This document shows positions 1 to 9,838 of a stretch of 64,000 nt of DNA, piece by piece. This DNA is from Chitinimonas prasina (GTDB taxonomy: Bacteria; Pseudomonadota; Gammaproteobacteria; Burkholderiales; Chitinimonadaceae). The notes beneath the pieces are model-generated. The model saw only the letters and a list, made by a program, of their open reading frames with translations. It searched no databases and was not told the DNA's origin. A program made the position numbers and the translations under genes. The number at the start of each line of letters is the position of its first letter. The stretch's first letter is position 1. The stretch is taken from positions 400,117 to 464,116 of the forward strand of contig NZ_BSOG01000001.1 of the NCBI RefSeq assembly GCF_030160395.1. Reading direction: 5' to 3'.

Positions 1-296
1 CTGCTGGCCACCGCAATCTTCATCAGTGCAATGCCCGACCCAGCCAGCTCGGCCTCGGCCTGGGTCCAGTAGCGGCTGTCCACCCACAGCCCGGCAAAAT
101 CGGCGGTCACCACCAGCGTGCCTACCGAGCCACGGAAACCCGTCAGCCAACGCCTGCCCTGCCAACGCCCAGGCAGGTACTCGGACAGATGCGGGTCGGC
201 CGAGGGCACGATATAGGCCGCAAGGCCTTGCGCCAGCATGGCGCTACGCAAGGCAGCAATACGGGCGACGACGGGATTCTGGCTGGAGGCGTTCAT
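1..296 (-). CDS. Aminopeptidase P family protein (N-terminal part, runs off the window)
   Basis: The first 98 codons of a minus-strand gene are present and the rest lies left of base 1. They read as a creatinase-type N-terminal domain: the stretch IVPSADPHLSEYLPGRWQ followed by WLTGFRGSVGT and LWVDSRYWTQAE is typical of the three-domain Xaa-Pro aminopeptidases (M24B), cytosolic metallopeptidases that release an N-terminal residue preceding proline. The metal-binding catalytic domain is not in the window, so activity cannot be judged. The ATG at 296-294 is the first start in the open frame. The gene follows uvrA in the same direction, separated by about 140 bp with hairpins. Confidence 0.8.
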   Translation of the reverse strand, partial: MNASSQNPVVARIAALRSAMLAQGLAAYIVPSADPHLSEYLPGRWQGRRWLTGFRGSVGTLVVTADFAGLWVDSRYWTQAEAELAGSGIALMKIAVAS

Positions 297-394
297 GGCG
301 ATTCCTGTACGGGATAGGAAAACGACCGGCCTGTGGGGCCGGTCGCGACAGCGATTCGATAGGCGCGGCAAGGCGCCACTTTAGGCAGCGCAGC

Positions 395-419
395 CCCCGC
401 TGTATAGATACAGCCGGGG
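395..419. terminator. Hairpin after uvrA
   Basis: An imperfect inverted repeat (CCCCGCTGTAT with ATACAGCCGGGG) lies 16 bp past the uvrA stop codon on the uvrA reading strand. There is no long T-tract. A second hairpin, GACCGGCC with GGCCGGTC, sits near 324-345. Both may end or attenuate uvrA transcription before the aminopeptidase gene. Confidence 0.4.
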
Positions 420-434
420 CACGCCGGCATGGGA

Positions 435-3275
435 TCAGCCCAGCAGCTTTTTCAGGTAGTGGCCGGTATGGCTGGCCGGGTTGGCCGCCACATCCTCGGG
501 CGTGCCGGTCGCAATGATCTGGCCGCCACCTGCCCCACCCTCGGGGCCCAGGTCTACCAGCCAGTCGGCTACCTTGATCACATCCAGATTGTGCTCGATC
601 ACCACCACCGTATTGCCATGCTCGGTCAGGCGCTGCAACACCGTCAGCAACAGGTCGATATCATGGAAATGCAGGCCGGTGGTCGGTTCATCCAGGATGT
701 AGAGCGTGCGGCCGGTATCGCGTTTGGACAGCTCCAAGGCCAGCTTGACCCGCTGTGCCTCACCACCCGACAGCGTGGTGGCGCTCTGCCCCAGCCGGAT
801 ATAGCTCAAGCCCACATCCATCAGGGTCTGCAGCTTGCGGGCTATGCTGGGCACGGCATCGAAGAATTCGCGCGCCTGCTCCACCGTCATCTCCAGCACC
901 TCGGTGATGTTCTTGCCCTTGTACTGCACTTCCAGCGTCTCGCGGTTGTAGCGCTTGCCGTGGCAGACATCGCAGGGCACATACACATCCGGCAGGAAGT
1001 GCATCTCCACCTTGATCACGCCGTCGCCCTGGCAGGCCTCGCAGCGGCCACCCTTGACGTTGAAGGAGAAACGCCCCGGCCCATAGCCGCGTTCGCGCGA
1101 CATCGGCACGCCAGCGTACAGATCGCGTATCGGGGTAAACAGGCCGGTATAGGTCGCCGGGTTGGAACGCGGCGTGCGGCCTATGGGGGACTGGTCCACA
1201 TTGATGACCTTGTCGAACTGATTCAGCCCCACGATCTCGTCATGCGCGGCCGGCTCCTCGTTGCTGCCATAGATGGCGCGGGCCGCAGCGGCGTACAGGG
1301 TGTCGTTGATCAGGGTGGATTTACCCGAGCCGGACACCCCGGTGATGCAGACCATCATACCCAGCGGCAGGGCCAGGTTCACGCCCTTGAGGTTGTTGCC
1401 ACGGGCGCCTTTCAAGGTCAGCCAACGGTCTGGCTGCGGCTGGCGCCGCTGTGCGGGTACCGCAATCTTGCGCACGCCGGAGAGGAACTGGCCAGTGATG
1501 GAATCCGGGTTGGCCATGATTTCCTCCGGCCTGCCCACTCCCAGCACCTGGCCGCCGTGTTCACCGGCCCCTGGCCCCATGTCTACCAGGCAGTCGGCAG
1601 CGCGTATGGCATCCTCATCATGCTCCACCACGATCACGCTATTGCCCAGGTCGCGCAGGCGCATCAGCGTACCGAGCAGGCGGTCGTTATCACGCTGGTG
1701 CAGGCCGATGGAAGGCTCATCCAGCACGTACATGACGCCCGTCAGGCCCGAGCCTATCTGCGATGCCAGCCGTATGCGCTGTGCCTCGCCGCCCGATAGC
1801 GTGTCGGCCGACCGATCCAGGCTGAGGTAATCCAGCCCCACATTGACCAGGAAGCCCAGCCGGTCACCGATTTCCTTGACGATCTTCTCGGCAATCTGCG
1901 CCTTGTTACCCTGCAGGGTCAGCTCCGCAAAGAACTTGCTGGAATCACGCAAGGCCAGCTGGCTGATCTCGAATACATTCTTGTCGGCAATGCGCACATG
2001 CCGTGCCTCCAGCCGCAGGCGGGCGCCATGGCAGCTGGGGCAAGGCTGGTTGTTCAGGTACTTGGACAATTCCTCGCGCACCGCGACCGAATCGGTCTCG
2101 CGGTAGCGCCGTTCCAGGTTGGGAATGATGCCCTCGAAGGGGTGCGCCCGCTCGAACTTGGTGCCCCGCTCGTTCAGGTAGATAAAGCGTATCTCTTCTT
2201 TGCCCGAACCATGCAGCACCACCTTCTGCACTTCCGCCGTCAGCGCATCCCACTCGGCATCGACATCAAAGCCATAGTGCTCGGCCAGCGCCTGCAGCAT
2301 CTGGAAATAGAACTGGTTACGTTTGTCCCAGCCCTTGATGGCACCGGCTGCCAGGCTAAGGTGAGGCAAGGCCACCACCCGCTTCTGGTCAAAGAACTGG
2401 ATGGACCCCAGGCCGTCGCACTTGGGGCAGGCGCCCATGGGGTTGTTGAACGAGAAGAGGCGCGGTTCCAGCTCGGGCAGGCTGTAGCTGCAGACCGGGC
2501 AGGCAAACTTGGCCGAAAACCAGTGTTCCTTGTTGCTGTCCATCTCCACCGCAATGGCGCGGCCGTCAGCATGGCGCAGTGCCGTCTCGAAGCTCTCGGC
2601 CAGCCGCTGCTTCAGGTCTGCCCGCACCTTCAGCCTGTCCACCACCACCTCGATGGTGTGCTTCTTGTTCTTGTCCAGCTTGGGTATGGCATCAATCTCA
2701 TGCACTTCGCCATCCACCCGCACCCGCACAAAGCCCTGGGCGCGCAGCTCGTCGAACAGATCCAGGTTCTCACCCTTCTTGCCCATGATCACCGGCGCCA
2801 TGATCATCAGCTTGGTGTCCTCGGGCAGCGCCAGCACATGGTCCACCATCTGGCTCACGGTCTGCGATTCCAGCGCCTGGTTGTGATCGGGGCAATATGG
2901 CGTACCCACCCGCGCATAGAGCAGACGCAGATAGTCATGTATCTCGGTCACCGTGCCCACGGTGGAACGGGGATTGTGGCTGGTCGCTTTCTGCTCGATG
3001 GAGATCGCCGGCGACAGCCCCTCGATCAGGTCCACGTCCGGCTTTTCCATCAATTGCAGGAACTGCCGGGCATAGGCCGACAGGCTTTCCACGTAGCGCC
3101 GCTGCCCTTCCGCATAGAGCGTATCAAAGGCCAACGACGACTTGCCCGAGCCAGACAGGCCGGTAATCACCACCAACTGGTGACGCGGCAGATCCAGATT
3201 CACATTCTTCAGGTTATGGGTGCGGGCACCCCGTATGCGTATCAGATTGTTCGGGTCGACAGGATGGTAGCTCAT
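435..3275 (-). CDS. uvrA: Excinuclease ABC subunit A
   Basis: The 946-residue protein is full length for UvrA, the damage-recognition ATPase of nucleotide excision repair, which loads UvrB on distorted DNA. Two ABC ATPase modules are visible. The first Walker A (GLSGSGKSS) is at about residues 39-47, and a second (GVSGSGKST) lies in the C-terminal half. Each module has an LSGGEAQR signature. CxxC zinc motifs appear in the first half (CPVC, CPKC) and the second (CEAC, CDVC). The ATG at 3275 is followed directly by the conserved [13 protein letters not shown] start. The gene is divergent from the MFS/ssb pair across 287 bp; I saw no convincing LexA box there. Confidence 0.97.
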   Translation of the reverse strand: MSYHPVDPNNLIRIRGARTHNLKNVNLDLPRHQLVVITGLSGSGKSSLAFDTLYAEGQRRYVESLSAYARQFLQLMEKPDVDLIEGLSPAISIEQKATSHNPRSTVGTVTEIHDYLRLLYARVGTPYCPDHNQALESQTVSQMVDHVLALPEDTKLMIMAPVIMGKKGENLDLFDELRAQGFVRVRVDGEVHEIDAIPKLDKNKKHTIEVVVDRLKVRADLKQRLAESFETALRHADGRAIAVEMDSNKEHWFSAKFACPVCSYSLPELEPRLFSFNNPMGACPKCDGLGSIQFFDQKRVVALPHLSLAAGAIKGWDKRNQFYFQMLQALAEHYGFDVDAEWDALTAEVQKVVLHGSGKEEIRFIYLNERGTKFERAHPFEGIIPNLERRYRETDSVAVREELSKYLNNQPCPSCHGARLRLEARHVRIADKNVFEISQLALRDSSKFFAELTLQGNKAQIAEKIVKEIGDRLGFLVNVGLDYLSLDRSADTLSGGEAQRIRLASQIGSGLTGVMYVLDEPSIGLHQRDNDRLLGTLMRLRDLGNSVIVVEHDEDAIRAADCLVDMGPGAGEHGGQVLGVGRPEEIMANPDSITGQFLSGVRKIAVPAQRRQPQPDRWLTLKGARGNNLKGVNLALPLGMMVCITGVSGSGKSTLINDTLYAAAARAIYGSNEEPAAHDEIVGLNQFDKVINVDQSPIGRTPRSNPATYTGLFTPIRDLYAGVPMSRERGYGPGRFSFNVKGGRCEACQGDGVIKVEMHFLPDVYVPCDVCHGKRYNRETLEVQYKGKNITEVLEMTVEQAREFFDAVPSIARKLQTLMDVGLSYIRLGQSATTLSGGEAQRVKLALELSKRDTGRTLYILDEPTTGLHFHDIDLLLTVLQRLTEHGNTVVVIEHNLDVIKVADWLVDLGPEGGAGGGQIIATGTPEDVAANPASHTGHYLKKLLG

Positions 3276-3562
3276 GGCCGGGCTCTAACTGGGCGGGTAA
3301 GGCAATCCGCGAGTTTACCGGAGTTACACGGCAAAAGTTCTGCTGCCGCACGGCACTACTGCACGCTCCTGCCAAACCCACCCCAGGCCACACCGGGAGT
3401 ACCGCAGCCATCAAGGCTTGCCGGCCATAGCACCCGCCACGGCAGCCCCGCCCTCCTGCCATGGCATAAGTTAATTCAGCACACCAGGCGGGGATATCGC
3501 GGCAGATTTGCTAGAATCCCGCCTTTCGCATTCCGGCAACACCCTCCAGCCCCCCAAGCACC

Positions 3563-4921
3563 ATGTCCCCGCTAGAACTCCGCGCCTCCGCCGGCTTGTC
3601 CGGTCTTTACGCACTGCGCATGCTTGGCATGTTCCTGGTGCTGCCGGTGTTCGCCTTGTATGCGGCCAAGCTGCCGGGAGGGAACAACCACACCCTGGTC
3701 GGCATCGCCATGGGCATCTATGGGCTGACCCAGGCACTGCTGCAACTGCCGCTGGGCATGCTGTCCGACCGCATAGGCCGTAAGCCCGTCATCTATGGCG
3801 GCCTGTTGATGCTGGCCGTAGGCAGCGTGATCGCCGCCATGGCCGACAACCTGCTCTGGCTCACCATAGGGCGTGCCCTTCAGGGGGCCGGCGCCATCTC
3901 TGCCGCCATCACCGCCCTGCTGGCCGACCTGACGCGTGAGGAAAACCGCACCAAGGCCATGGCCATGGTCGGCGGCAGCATAGGCATCACCTTCTCCATC
4001 TCCCTGGTCGCCGCCCCTGCCCTGGCAGACAGCATAGGCCTCTCAGGCATCTTCCTCCTGACTGGCGGGCTGGCGCTGGCGGCCATCATCGGCGTCTGGC
4101 AGATCATCCCCGACCCCTCGCAAAGCCGCTTCCATTCCGACGCCGAAGCCAACCCCAAGCGCCTGGGCGCCGTACTGCGCGATCCGCAGCTGCGGCGACT
4201 CAACTACGGCGTATTTGCCCTGCATGCCGCCCAGATGGCCCTGTTCGTCACCCTGCCACTGGCACTGGTGCAGACCGTGGGCCTGGCCGCAGGCGAGCAC
4301 TGGAAGGTCTACCTGCCGGTCATGGCCATCGGCTTCATCCTCATGGTGCCCGCCGTTATCGTGGGCGAGACCCGCAACAAGCTCAAGCAGGTGTTCACCG
4401 CCGCCGTCGCCCTGATGCTGGTGGCCCAGCTGGGCATGGCCAGCGGCTTTGGCACGCTGACCCAGATCATGGTGTGGCTGGGCCTCTATTTCATCGCCTT
4501 CAATATCCTGGAGGCCACCCAGCCCAGCCTGATCTCCAAGATCGCCCCGGCCGATGCCAAGGGCACCGCCATGGGGGTTTACAACACCACCCAATCGCTG
4601 GGTTTTGCCGTGGGCTCGGCGGCTGGCGCCACCCTGTACCAGCACGGCGGCGCCCTGACCGTCCACCTGTTCTGCGCCGCCCTGATCGGCATCTGGCTGG
4701 TAGTCACCTTAGGGCTTAAACCCCCTATGCCGGTGCGCACCATGATGTACCATATCGATGATGCGCAACTGGGCAACGCCACCGAGCTGGCCCGCCAGCT
4801 ATCCCAACTGGCCGGCGTAAAAGAAGCCGTGGTGATCGCAGAGGAAGGCGTGGCCTACCTCAAGGTCATGCGCGAGGGATGGGACGAAGCCGGCGCGCAT
4901 GCGCTGCTCGGCATCGCCTGA
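3563..4921 (+). CDS. MFS transporter, YajR-like
   Basis: This is a 452-residue major-facilitator protein with 12 predicted membrane helices. The loop motif after helix 2, GMLSDRIGRKP, is the classic MFS motif A. After the last helix, from about residue 390, comes a soluble segment (VKEAVVIAEEGVAYLKV) resembling the small ferredoxin-like YAM domain of YajR-type transporters. The substrate cannot be told from sequence. A TTGCTAGAAT element near 3506-3520 could supply the -10 of its promoter. The gene lies between uvrA and ssb, a common betaproteobacterial arrangement, and may be co-transcribed with ssb. Confidence 0.88.
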   Translation: MSPLELRASAGLSGLYALRMLGMFLVLPVFALYAAKLPGGNNHTLVGIAMGIYGLTQALLQLPLGMLSDRIGRKPVIYGGLLMLAVGSVIAAMADNLLWLTIGRALQGAGAISAAITALLADLTREENRTKAMAMVGGSIGITFSISLVAAPALADSIGLSGIFLLTGGLALAAIIGVWQIIPDPSQSRFHSDAEANPKRLGAVLRDPQLRRLNYGVFALHAAQMALFVTLPLALVQTVGLAAGEHWKVYLPVMAIGFILMVPAVIVGETRNKLKQVFTAAVALMLVAQLGMASGFGTLTQIMVWLGLYFIAFNILEATQPSLISKIAPADAKGTAMGVYNTTQSLGFAVGSAAGATLYQHGGALTVHLFCAALIGIWLVVTLGLKPPMPVRTMMYHIDDAQLGNATELARQLSQLAGVKEAVVIAEEGVAYLKVMREGWDEAGAHALLGIA

Positions 4922-5043
4922 GCCCAGATACACCCGCGCTGGTATGCCCGCGCTGGCAGCAGTTTTAGTGATTCAGTAAACACATACGACGGTGGCCGGC
5001 AAATCCAGTGCCGCGCCACCTTATCCATTGGAGAAAACGCAAT

Positions 5044-5559
5044 ATGGCATCGCTCAACAAAGTCCTGCTGATCGGCAATCTGGGCCGCGACCCCGAGATG
5101 CGCTACATGCCGGATGGCTCGGCCATCTGCAACTTCAGCATCGCCACCACCGAAACCTGGAAGGACAAGAACAGCGGCCAGAAGCAGGAAAAAACCGAGT
5201 GGCACAACATCACCATGTACCGCCGCCTGGCCGAAATCGCCGGCCAGTACCTGAAGAAGGGTAGCTCGGTCTATATCGAAGGCCGCCTGCAGACCCGCAA
5301 GTGGCAGGACAAGACCACCGGCCAGGATCGCTACACCACCGAGATCATCGCCGACGAAATGAAGATGCTGGGCGGCAAGTCTGGCGGCATGAGCAGCGGC
5401 GCCGAGTACGACCAGAGCGCCCCCAGCTACAACGACGCCCCCTCGGCCCCACCCGCCCAGCGCGGCGGCGGTGTCCCAGCAGCCGCAGGCGGCCAATCGC
5501 GCCCTGCGCCGCAAAAGCCGCAGAGCTTTGACGACTTTGAGGACGATATTCCGTTCTAA
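5044..5559 (+). CDS. ssb: Single-stranded DNA-binding protein
   Basis: The protein is 171 residues. The OB fold covers residues 1-110 ([39 protein letters not shown]). A Gly/Pro/Gln-rich flexible tail follows and ends in DDFEDDIPF, the acidic tip that binds partner proteins in replication and repair. I chose the ATG at 5044, not an upstream in-frame one at 5008, because GGAG at 5030-5033 is well spaced and the family starts with MAS.NKV. The gene lies 122 bp after the MFS gene and is followed by a strong terminator. Confidence 0.97.
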   Translation: MASLNKVLLIGNLGRDPEMRYMPDGSAICNFSIATTETWKDKNSGQKQEKTEWHNITMYRRLAEIAGQYLKKGSSVYIEGRLQTRKWQDKTTGQDRYTTEIIADEMKMLGGKSGGMSSGAEYDQSAPSYNDAPSAPPAQRGGGVPAAAGGQSRPAPQKPQSFDDFEDDIPF

Positions 5560-5596
5560 ATAACGTCTACTTACGACGTGGTGAGAGAAATGCCAG

Positions 5597-5628
5597 AAAC
5601 CCCCGTTTTTACGGGGGTTTTCTTTTTT
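5597..5628 (+). terminator. Rho-independent terminator of ssb
   Basis: The stem AAACCCCCGT with ACGGGGGTTTT is followed by a T-rich run (TTCTTTTTT), 38 bp past the ssb stop. The next 220 bp to the amine oxidase hold no gene I can support. Confidence 0.9.
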
Positions 5629-5847
5629 CGCCCTAACCTAAAGGGTTGAAATGGGGAATAGACCGAGGATGGCCAATATCTGCCGGTGGGTTGCGAGAAG
5701 CCACTCCCGCTTCAGACTAATTCCTGCCTGTCAGAACTCGCTACTCGCTGAGCACTACCAAACCGCATCGGCGGCCCTCCTGCAAGAATGGGGGTGGACA
5801 CTGAGACTAGGCGGTCATCGGGAGCCCCCTGCGTACCTGAAAGCGCC

Positions 5848-7227
5848 TTACGCTGAAGCCGCCGCCAGTATCCGTTTAGCCTCACGCAGACCGGACAGGT
5901 AGGCTCCATGGACAGTGGCACGGTAGATTTCGTGCGTGTGCTCGCCTGCGAAAAGAAGGCGCTTGCCCTCTGGCGCAGCCAGGCTCAGGTGATCACGCTC
6001 CGTCGCGCCGACCCCGGCGAAGGTGTAAGCACCGCGGGCGAAGGGATCCGAGTTCCAGCGGGTCGCTATGGCGCGCCGCGGGGCCAGTGCTGCTGCCCCA
6101 AACATGGTCTTGAGCGCCGGACTTACATCAGCGATCAATTGGGCTTCAGTCATGGCTTCCACCGCTTCGCCCTGCTCGCCAAAGCCGAAGGTCACTAGGC
6201 AATTGATATCACTGAAAGTACGGTAGTTGACGAAATAGGCGTAACGCCCACGCAACGGCGAATGAAAGCCGAAGTACTGAGTTTTAATCGGCCAGAATGC
6301 CTTGTCAAAAAGCAGGAAGACTTTGTTGATGCGACCGATACCAATCCGGCCCATAGAAGCCTGTTTGCCGGCCGACAGATCGGGCGAGAACACCACGCTT
6401 TTTTGCTTTAGCACACCCAACGGCAGAGTGACGACGGCGTAATCCGCCGTATAGGACACCCCGCCGGACTCCACCGTCACGTATGAGTCAGTATGCCGGA
6501 TCGCACTGACAACGCTGCCCAGCTTGATATCGATGCCCGCCGCCAAAAGCTTTGGGATTGCTGCGTAGCCGCCGGGAAAGAGCACATCCTTTCCAGGATA
6601 CTTGTCGTCATTGAAATGATTGCGCGCCGATAGGGCTTCTAGCCAACCACCAGTATCGAATTCGAGATTGGAGGTTAATTCATAGCGCACGTAGGGGTCG
6701 GCCAATGCTGTGTCATCTGCCGCCCGAATAGCCGCCGCCAGCGAGGTGTCGCTCACAGCATCATCGTCCATGGCCGACTCCACGGCGCGGCGCAACGCAG
6801 CGACCCGCTTGCTGCCTTCTGAAAACTGTCGATCGGTAACATCCACACCCTGAGCATCAAAGACCATAACGGAATCGTCGTTGGTCATATACGTCGCCGC
6901 GCCAGCCTGCCTCGCCAGAGCAGTGATCGGGTTGCCACCATCGGGTCCATGTATCCAGCCGGCGCCGACATCCATCGGCACGCCGTCATTGACGTCTGTC
7001 CATACCCGGCCGCCAATGCGCTGACGGGCCTCCAGCACCGTCACCACAAGTCCAGCCTGGCGCAGTGCGCGCGCAGCGGCCAGGCCCGCGATCCCGGCAC
7101 CGATGACAATCACCGAAGTCCGTTTTCTGCCCCCTCCTTGCGCTAAAGCCACACCCGTGGGACCAATAAGGTAAGCCCCCACCCCAGCGGCGACTCCGGC
7201 CAAAATGCGTCTGCGCATTACGTCCAT
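5848..7227 (-). CDS. Flavin amine oxidase (FAD-dependent), Tat-exported
   Basis: The protein has 459 residues. The N-terminus MDVMRRRILAGVAAGVGAYL looks like a twin-arginine signal, followed by the FAD Rossmann motif VIVIGAGIAGLAAARAL and the family motif RIGGRVWT. The substrate-domain stretch DVGAGWIHG and the C-terminal FAD-contact block LLFAGEHTHEIYRATVHGAYLSG are both present, as in polyamine/monoamine oxidases. It probably oxidises an amine or polyamine in the periplasm; the exact substrate is unknown. The ATG at 7227 follows GGGAGA at 7234-7239; a longer reading to 7272 lacks such a site. Base composition and codon use look less GC-rich than in the neighbouring core genes, and an IS4 element follows, so acquisition by transfer is likely. 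Confidence 0.85.
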   Translation of the reverse strand: MDVMRRRILAGVAAGVGAYLIGPTGVALAQGGGRKRTSVIVIGAGIAGLAAARALRQAGLVVTVLEARQRIGGRVWTDVNDGVPMDVGAGWIHGPDGGNPITALARQAGAATYMTNDDSVMVFDAQGVDVTDRQFSEGSKRVAALRRAVESAMDDDAVSDTSLAAAIRAADDTALADPYVRYELTSNLEFDTGGWLEALSARNHFNDDKYPGKDVLFPGGYAAIPKLLAAGIDIKLGSVVSAIRHTDSYVTVESGGVSYTADYAVVTLPLGVLKQKSVVFSPDLSAGKQASMGRIGIGRINKVFLLFDKAFWPIKTQYFGFHSPLRGRYAYFVNYRTFSDINCLVTFGFGEQGEAVEAMTEAQLIADVSPALKTMFGAAALAPRRAIATRWNSDPFARGAYTFAGVGATERDHLSLAAPEGKRLLFAGEHTHEIYRATVHGAYLSGLREAKRILAAASA

Positions 7228-7415
7228 AGCGCATCTCCCGAAATGGTGAAAGCGTGTTGCGACATTGATCAATCTGCTCGCATGCGGATGAAATTTCTAT
7301 CATTGACGCCCATAGGATGCTTGCAATTTCGTCTTCGCCAGCCGGTAGCGCAGAGTATCAGCTGTGTCCTGTAGCCAAATTGGCTCAAGATGAGCTTTGT
7401 CACCTAGTCCAGACC

Positions 7416-8787
7416 CAATGCCATTAAGTTAATAGGAAAACACCAATATAAACAGTGTGTTGATGTAAACCACCACCACTCTTAAACGCTCTCGGAGCCA
7501 CACCATGCAAGAGCAACGGCCATGCCATCTTCTCAGCTCTTGGCGATTTTTTGCGTAGCGACCAATTCGCTGCCCAAGCACGTCTACACCCCGCCGCCTT
7601 TACCCGCGCACGCAAGCTGCCCTTGCCGCAGCTCGTTACCTTCATGCTCAATATGCCCCGAGCCGGCCTTCAAGCCGAGCTGGATGCCTTCTATGACCAC
7701 GCACTGAACCACGCAAGCACCGACTCCATCAGCAAGAGTGCTGTCTGCCAGGCGCGGCAAGCACTCAGCGACCAAGCCATGCGCACACTACTCCAGCATA
7801 GCGCTGCCTTGATGGCACACCACCTCCCCGCACCCGGCTGGCAGGGCCGCCGTGTCTTGGCGCTCGACTCCACCACGCTACGCGTGCCACCCGTGCCAGA
7901 ATGTGCCCAAGCATTCGGTGGACTATCCACGGCCGGTAACCGATTCCGTCCATTAGCCCAGCCTTCCGCACTGTTCGATGTGGCCCGCGGCTGCGTGGTG
8001 GATGCCGTATTGGGTGGCTATGCCGACGATGATCGCTCACTGGCCGCCCATCATCTACCATGCCTAGCCCCGCCCGACCTGGTGGTCATGGATAGAAGCT
8101 ATCCATCACGGAAATGGCTGGGTGCCCTGGCCGAGCGTGGCATCGGCTTTTGCGTACGGATCAGTGCCAAGTGCTGGAATGCGGTTGCCCAATTCGCCTG
8201 TGGTCCAGTCGATGATGTGCTGGTGGAGATAGGCGATGCCACGCAAACATTGCCGGTTCGGCTGATATGCGCCCTGCTGCCCAATGGCGCCATCCTGTTG
8301 TTGGCGACCAATGTATTCGACCCTGCCATTCGGCCTGCGGCCTTCTCTGATCTGTACCACAGTCGCTGGCGGATCGAGGAAGGCTTCAAGCTGATCAAGG
8401 CTCGCCTGCAGGTGGAGAACTGGACAGGCATCATGCCGCATACAGTGCGGCAAGATTTCTTTACGGCGCTGACACACCTCAATTGCGCAGCCATTCTGAC
8501 GCTGGAGGTGGAGCCGGCGGTGGACGGGCTGGCTAGTCACCGTGTTGATGGGAAAGGCTGGCGGGTGAGGCTGAATGCGACGTTAGTCCTCAAGTCCTTG
8601 CGACACTAGCTGCCGCGTCTGTTGCTGGCAAGGGATGTGGCTGGCCATCTGCAGCGTTTGAGTGACCGGTTGCGCCGATCACATGTGTTTGAGCGGACTC
8701 GGCCGGATCGCAGCGTGCCGCGCCACAAAGGTGTGCAGATCGCTGGTTTCCATCCGGCTTACAAGGCGGCTTAACTTAATGGCATTG
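7416..8787 (+). mobile_element. IS4-family insertion sequence, about 1.37 kb
   Basis: Perfect 16-bp terminal inverted repeats (CAATGCCATTAAGTTA at 7416-7431 and its complement at 8772-8787) bracket one transposase reading frame. The transposase stop codon lies inside the right repeat, a compact arrangement seen in IS4-type elements. I could not find a target duplication in the flanks. The element separates the amine oxidase promoter region from the binding-protein genes. Confidence 0.85.
7551..8774 (+). pseudogene. IS4-family transposase interrupted by an in-frame TAG
   Basis: The frame runs from 7551 to a TAG at 8607-8609 (352 residues) and then continues open in the same frame for 54 more codons to TAA at 8772-8774 inside the terminal repeat. 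The downstream part (LPRLLLARDVAGHL and onward) reads as the natural C-terminus. The DDE-type core is intact: LALDSTTLRVP, VVMDRSYPS and YHSRWRIEEGFK, the YREK-like block of IS4. The frame starts at a TTG. Homologous-looking sequence (IFSALGDFL) continues upstream in the same frame without an ATG, and the nearby ATG at 7505 is one base out of frame, so a small indel near the start is possible. The protein is probably inactive unless the stop is read through. Confidence 0.8.
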
Positions 8788-8791
8788 CCAA

Positions 8792-8866
8792 TAGGTCGGG
8801 TTGAGCGAAGCGAAGCCCAACATTCGCGGTAAACATTGGGCTTCATTTCATTCAGCCCAATCTACC
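8792..8866. repeat. Palindromic intergenic repeat (REP-like)
   Basis: The sequence GGTCGGGTTGAGCGAAGCG with AAGCCCAAC, followed by TTGGGCTTCATTTCATTCAG and CCCAATCTACC, forms an imperfect inverted repeat of two arms. Repeats of this GGGTTGAGC-GAAGCCCAAC form recur in intergenic regions of many proteobacteria. It abuts the IS4 right end by a few bases. Confidence 0.55.
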
Positions 8867-9007
8867 GTGCTGGTGCAGCGCTTCGCCACGACGCAACAAT
8901 CGATTGGCGAACAGCAACAAGCCTTGCGGCTGATGGTGTCACGCCCGTTCCCGGGCCCTGCTGCGCTGCTGAGCAAAATTAATCAAGCGCTCAGCGAAGG
9001 CCAATAG
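8867..9007 (+). pseudogene. 3' fragment of a periplasmic binding-protein-like gene
   Basis: About 46 codons with no start of their own read VLVQRFATTQQSIGEQQQAL and end in ALLSKINQALSEGQ before a stop. The last part resembles the C-terminal helix of solute-binding proteins. Its 5' part is missing where the palindromic repeat and the IS4 element now lie. This assignment is a weak inference; it converges on an intact binding-protein gene directly downstream. Confidence 0.3.
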
Positions 9008-9763
9008 TCATTCACCACCGTGTTCAAGCACAATGCGGCGATAGGCACCGCTTTTCTTCAATTGCGCCAAGCCCTGATTGAATGCATTAAGCCAGCGCAC
9101 CGCATGCTCATTATTTCTGGCTGTAAGCAGGTGATAGGCCGAGCGGGCCACCACGCCTGGCATCTGCACTACATCCTGTTGCCTGATCTGCGCCAAAGTA
9201 GCGCGCCCCTGTATGCCATCAGTCACAAAAAAATCAGCCCTGCCCACGGCGATCATTCTGATGCAGGTGGAAATATCATTCGGACGCTCGACTTGTATCT
9301 TTTCCTTGGCAAGCAATGTGGCAATTGGGTCGGGGGCAGACCAGCCGGGGGGCAGGCAGATGCGCTTTTTCAGCACGCTGCTTAAATCCGCTCCATTCAG
9401 TTTGCTACCCCGCCTGGCAAAGATGCGTTCCTCAGACTCAAATACCGGCTCAGAAAAATAGAAATCACGTTTTCGCTCTGCCGTCTTGCGATAGGGGTAG
9501 GTTGCCGCATAGCGCCCGGACTGTACGGCGGCCAGATTGCGCGCCCAAGGCAACCAGTCGATATGCGATTTCAAACCAGCAGCTTCAAATGCTTTTTGCA
9601 CAATCTCGGTCGCCATACCGCCATGCGGCAGCTTTTCATCAGCATAGGGCGCATAGTCATTACCGCTGACCAGTGGCAGGCTTTCGGCCAAAGCGTGCGC
9701 GCTACAGCAGATGCCCAGCACCAGCGCAGCAACCTTTAAATCACGCTTGGTGACCAATGCCAT
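9008..9763 (-). CDS. Periplasmic substrate-binding protein, SBP_bac_3 type (copy 1)
   Basis: This 251-residue protein has a signal peptide (KVAALVLGICCSAHALA) and the bilobed binding-protein fold of the amino-acid/polar ligand family: SGNDYAPYADEKLPHGGM, then DWLPWARN, SGRYAATYPYRKTAERK and GRADFFVTDGIQG. No ABC permease or ATPase gene is adjacent, so it may be an orphan receptor rather than a transporter subunit. The start at 9763 has GGAG just upstream (ATTCGCTCC on the plus strand); an ORF reading to 9838 overruns the neighbouring gene's end. It is a tandem paralogue of the gene at 9839-10570. Confidence 0.78.
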   Translation of the reverse strand: MALVTKRDLKVAALVLGICCSAHALAESLPLVSGNDYAPYADEKLPHGGMATEIVQKAFEAAGLKSHIDWLPWARNLAAVQSGRYAATYPYRKTAERKRDFYFSEPVFESEERIFARRGSKLNGADLSSVLKKRICLPPGWSAPDPIATLLAKEKIQVERPNDISTCIRMIAVGRADFFVTDGIQGRATLAQIRQQDVVQMPGVVARSAYHLLTARNNEHAVRWLNAFNQGLAQLKKSGAYRRIVLEHGGE

Positions 9764-9838
9764 TCGCTCCACTGGTAATCCTTTCGCTGCGGACATGCCG
9801 GCAGCGATGCGCCATGACTGGCGCCCGCCCCGTTTCAT

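Noticed and set aside
429-3575. Long plus-strand open frames opposite uvrA
   Set aside because: They are antisense shadows of a highly conserved gene in GC-rich DNA, with no ribosome site or recognisable motif.
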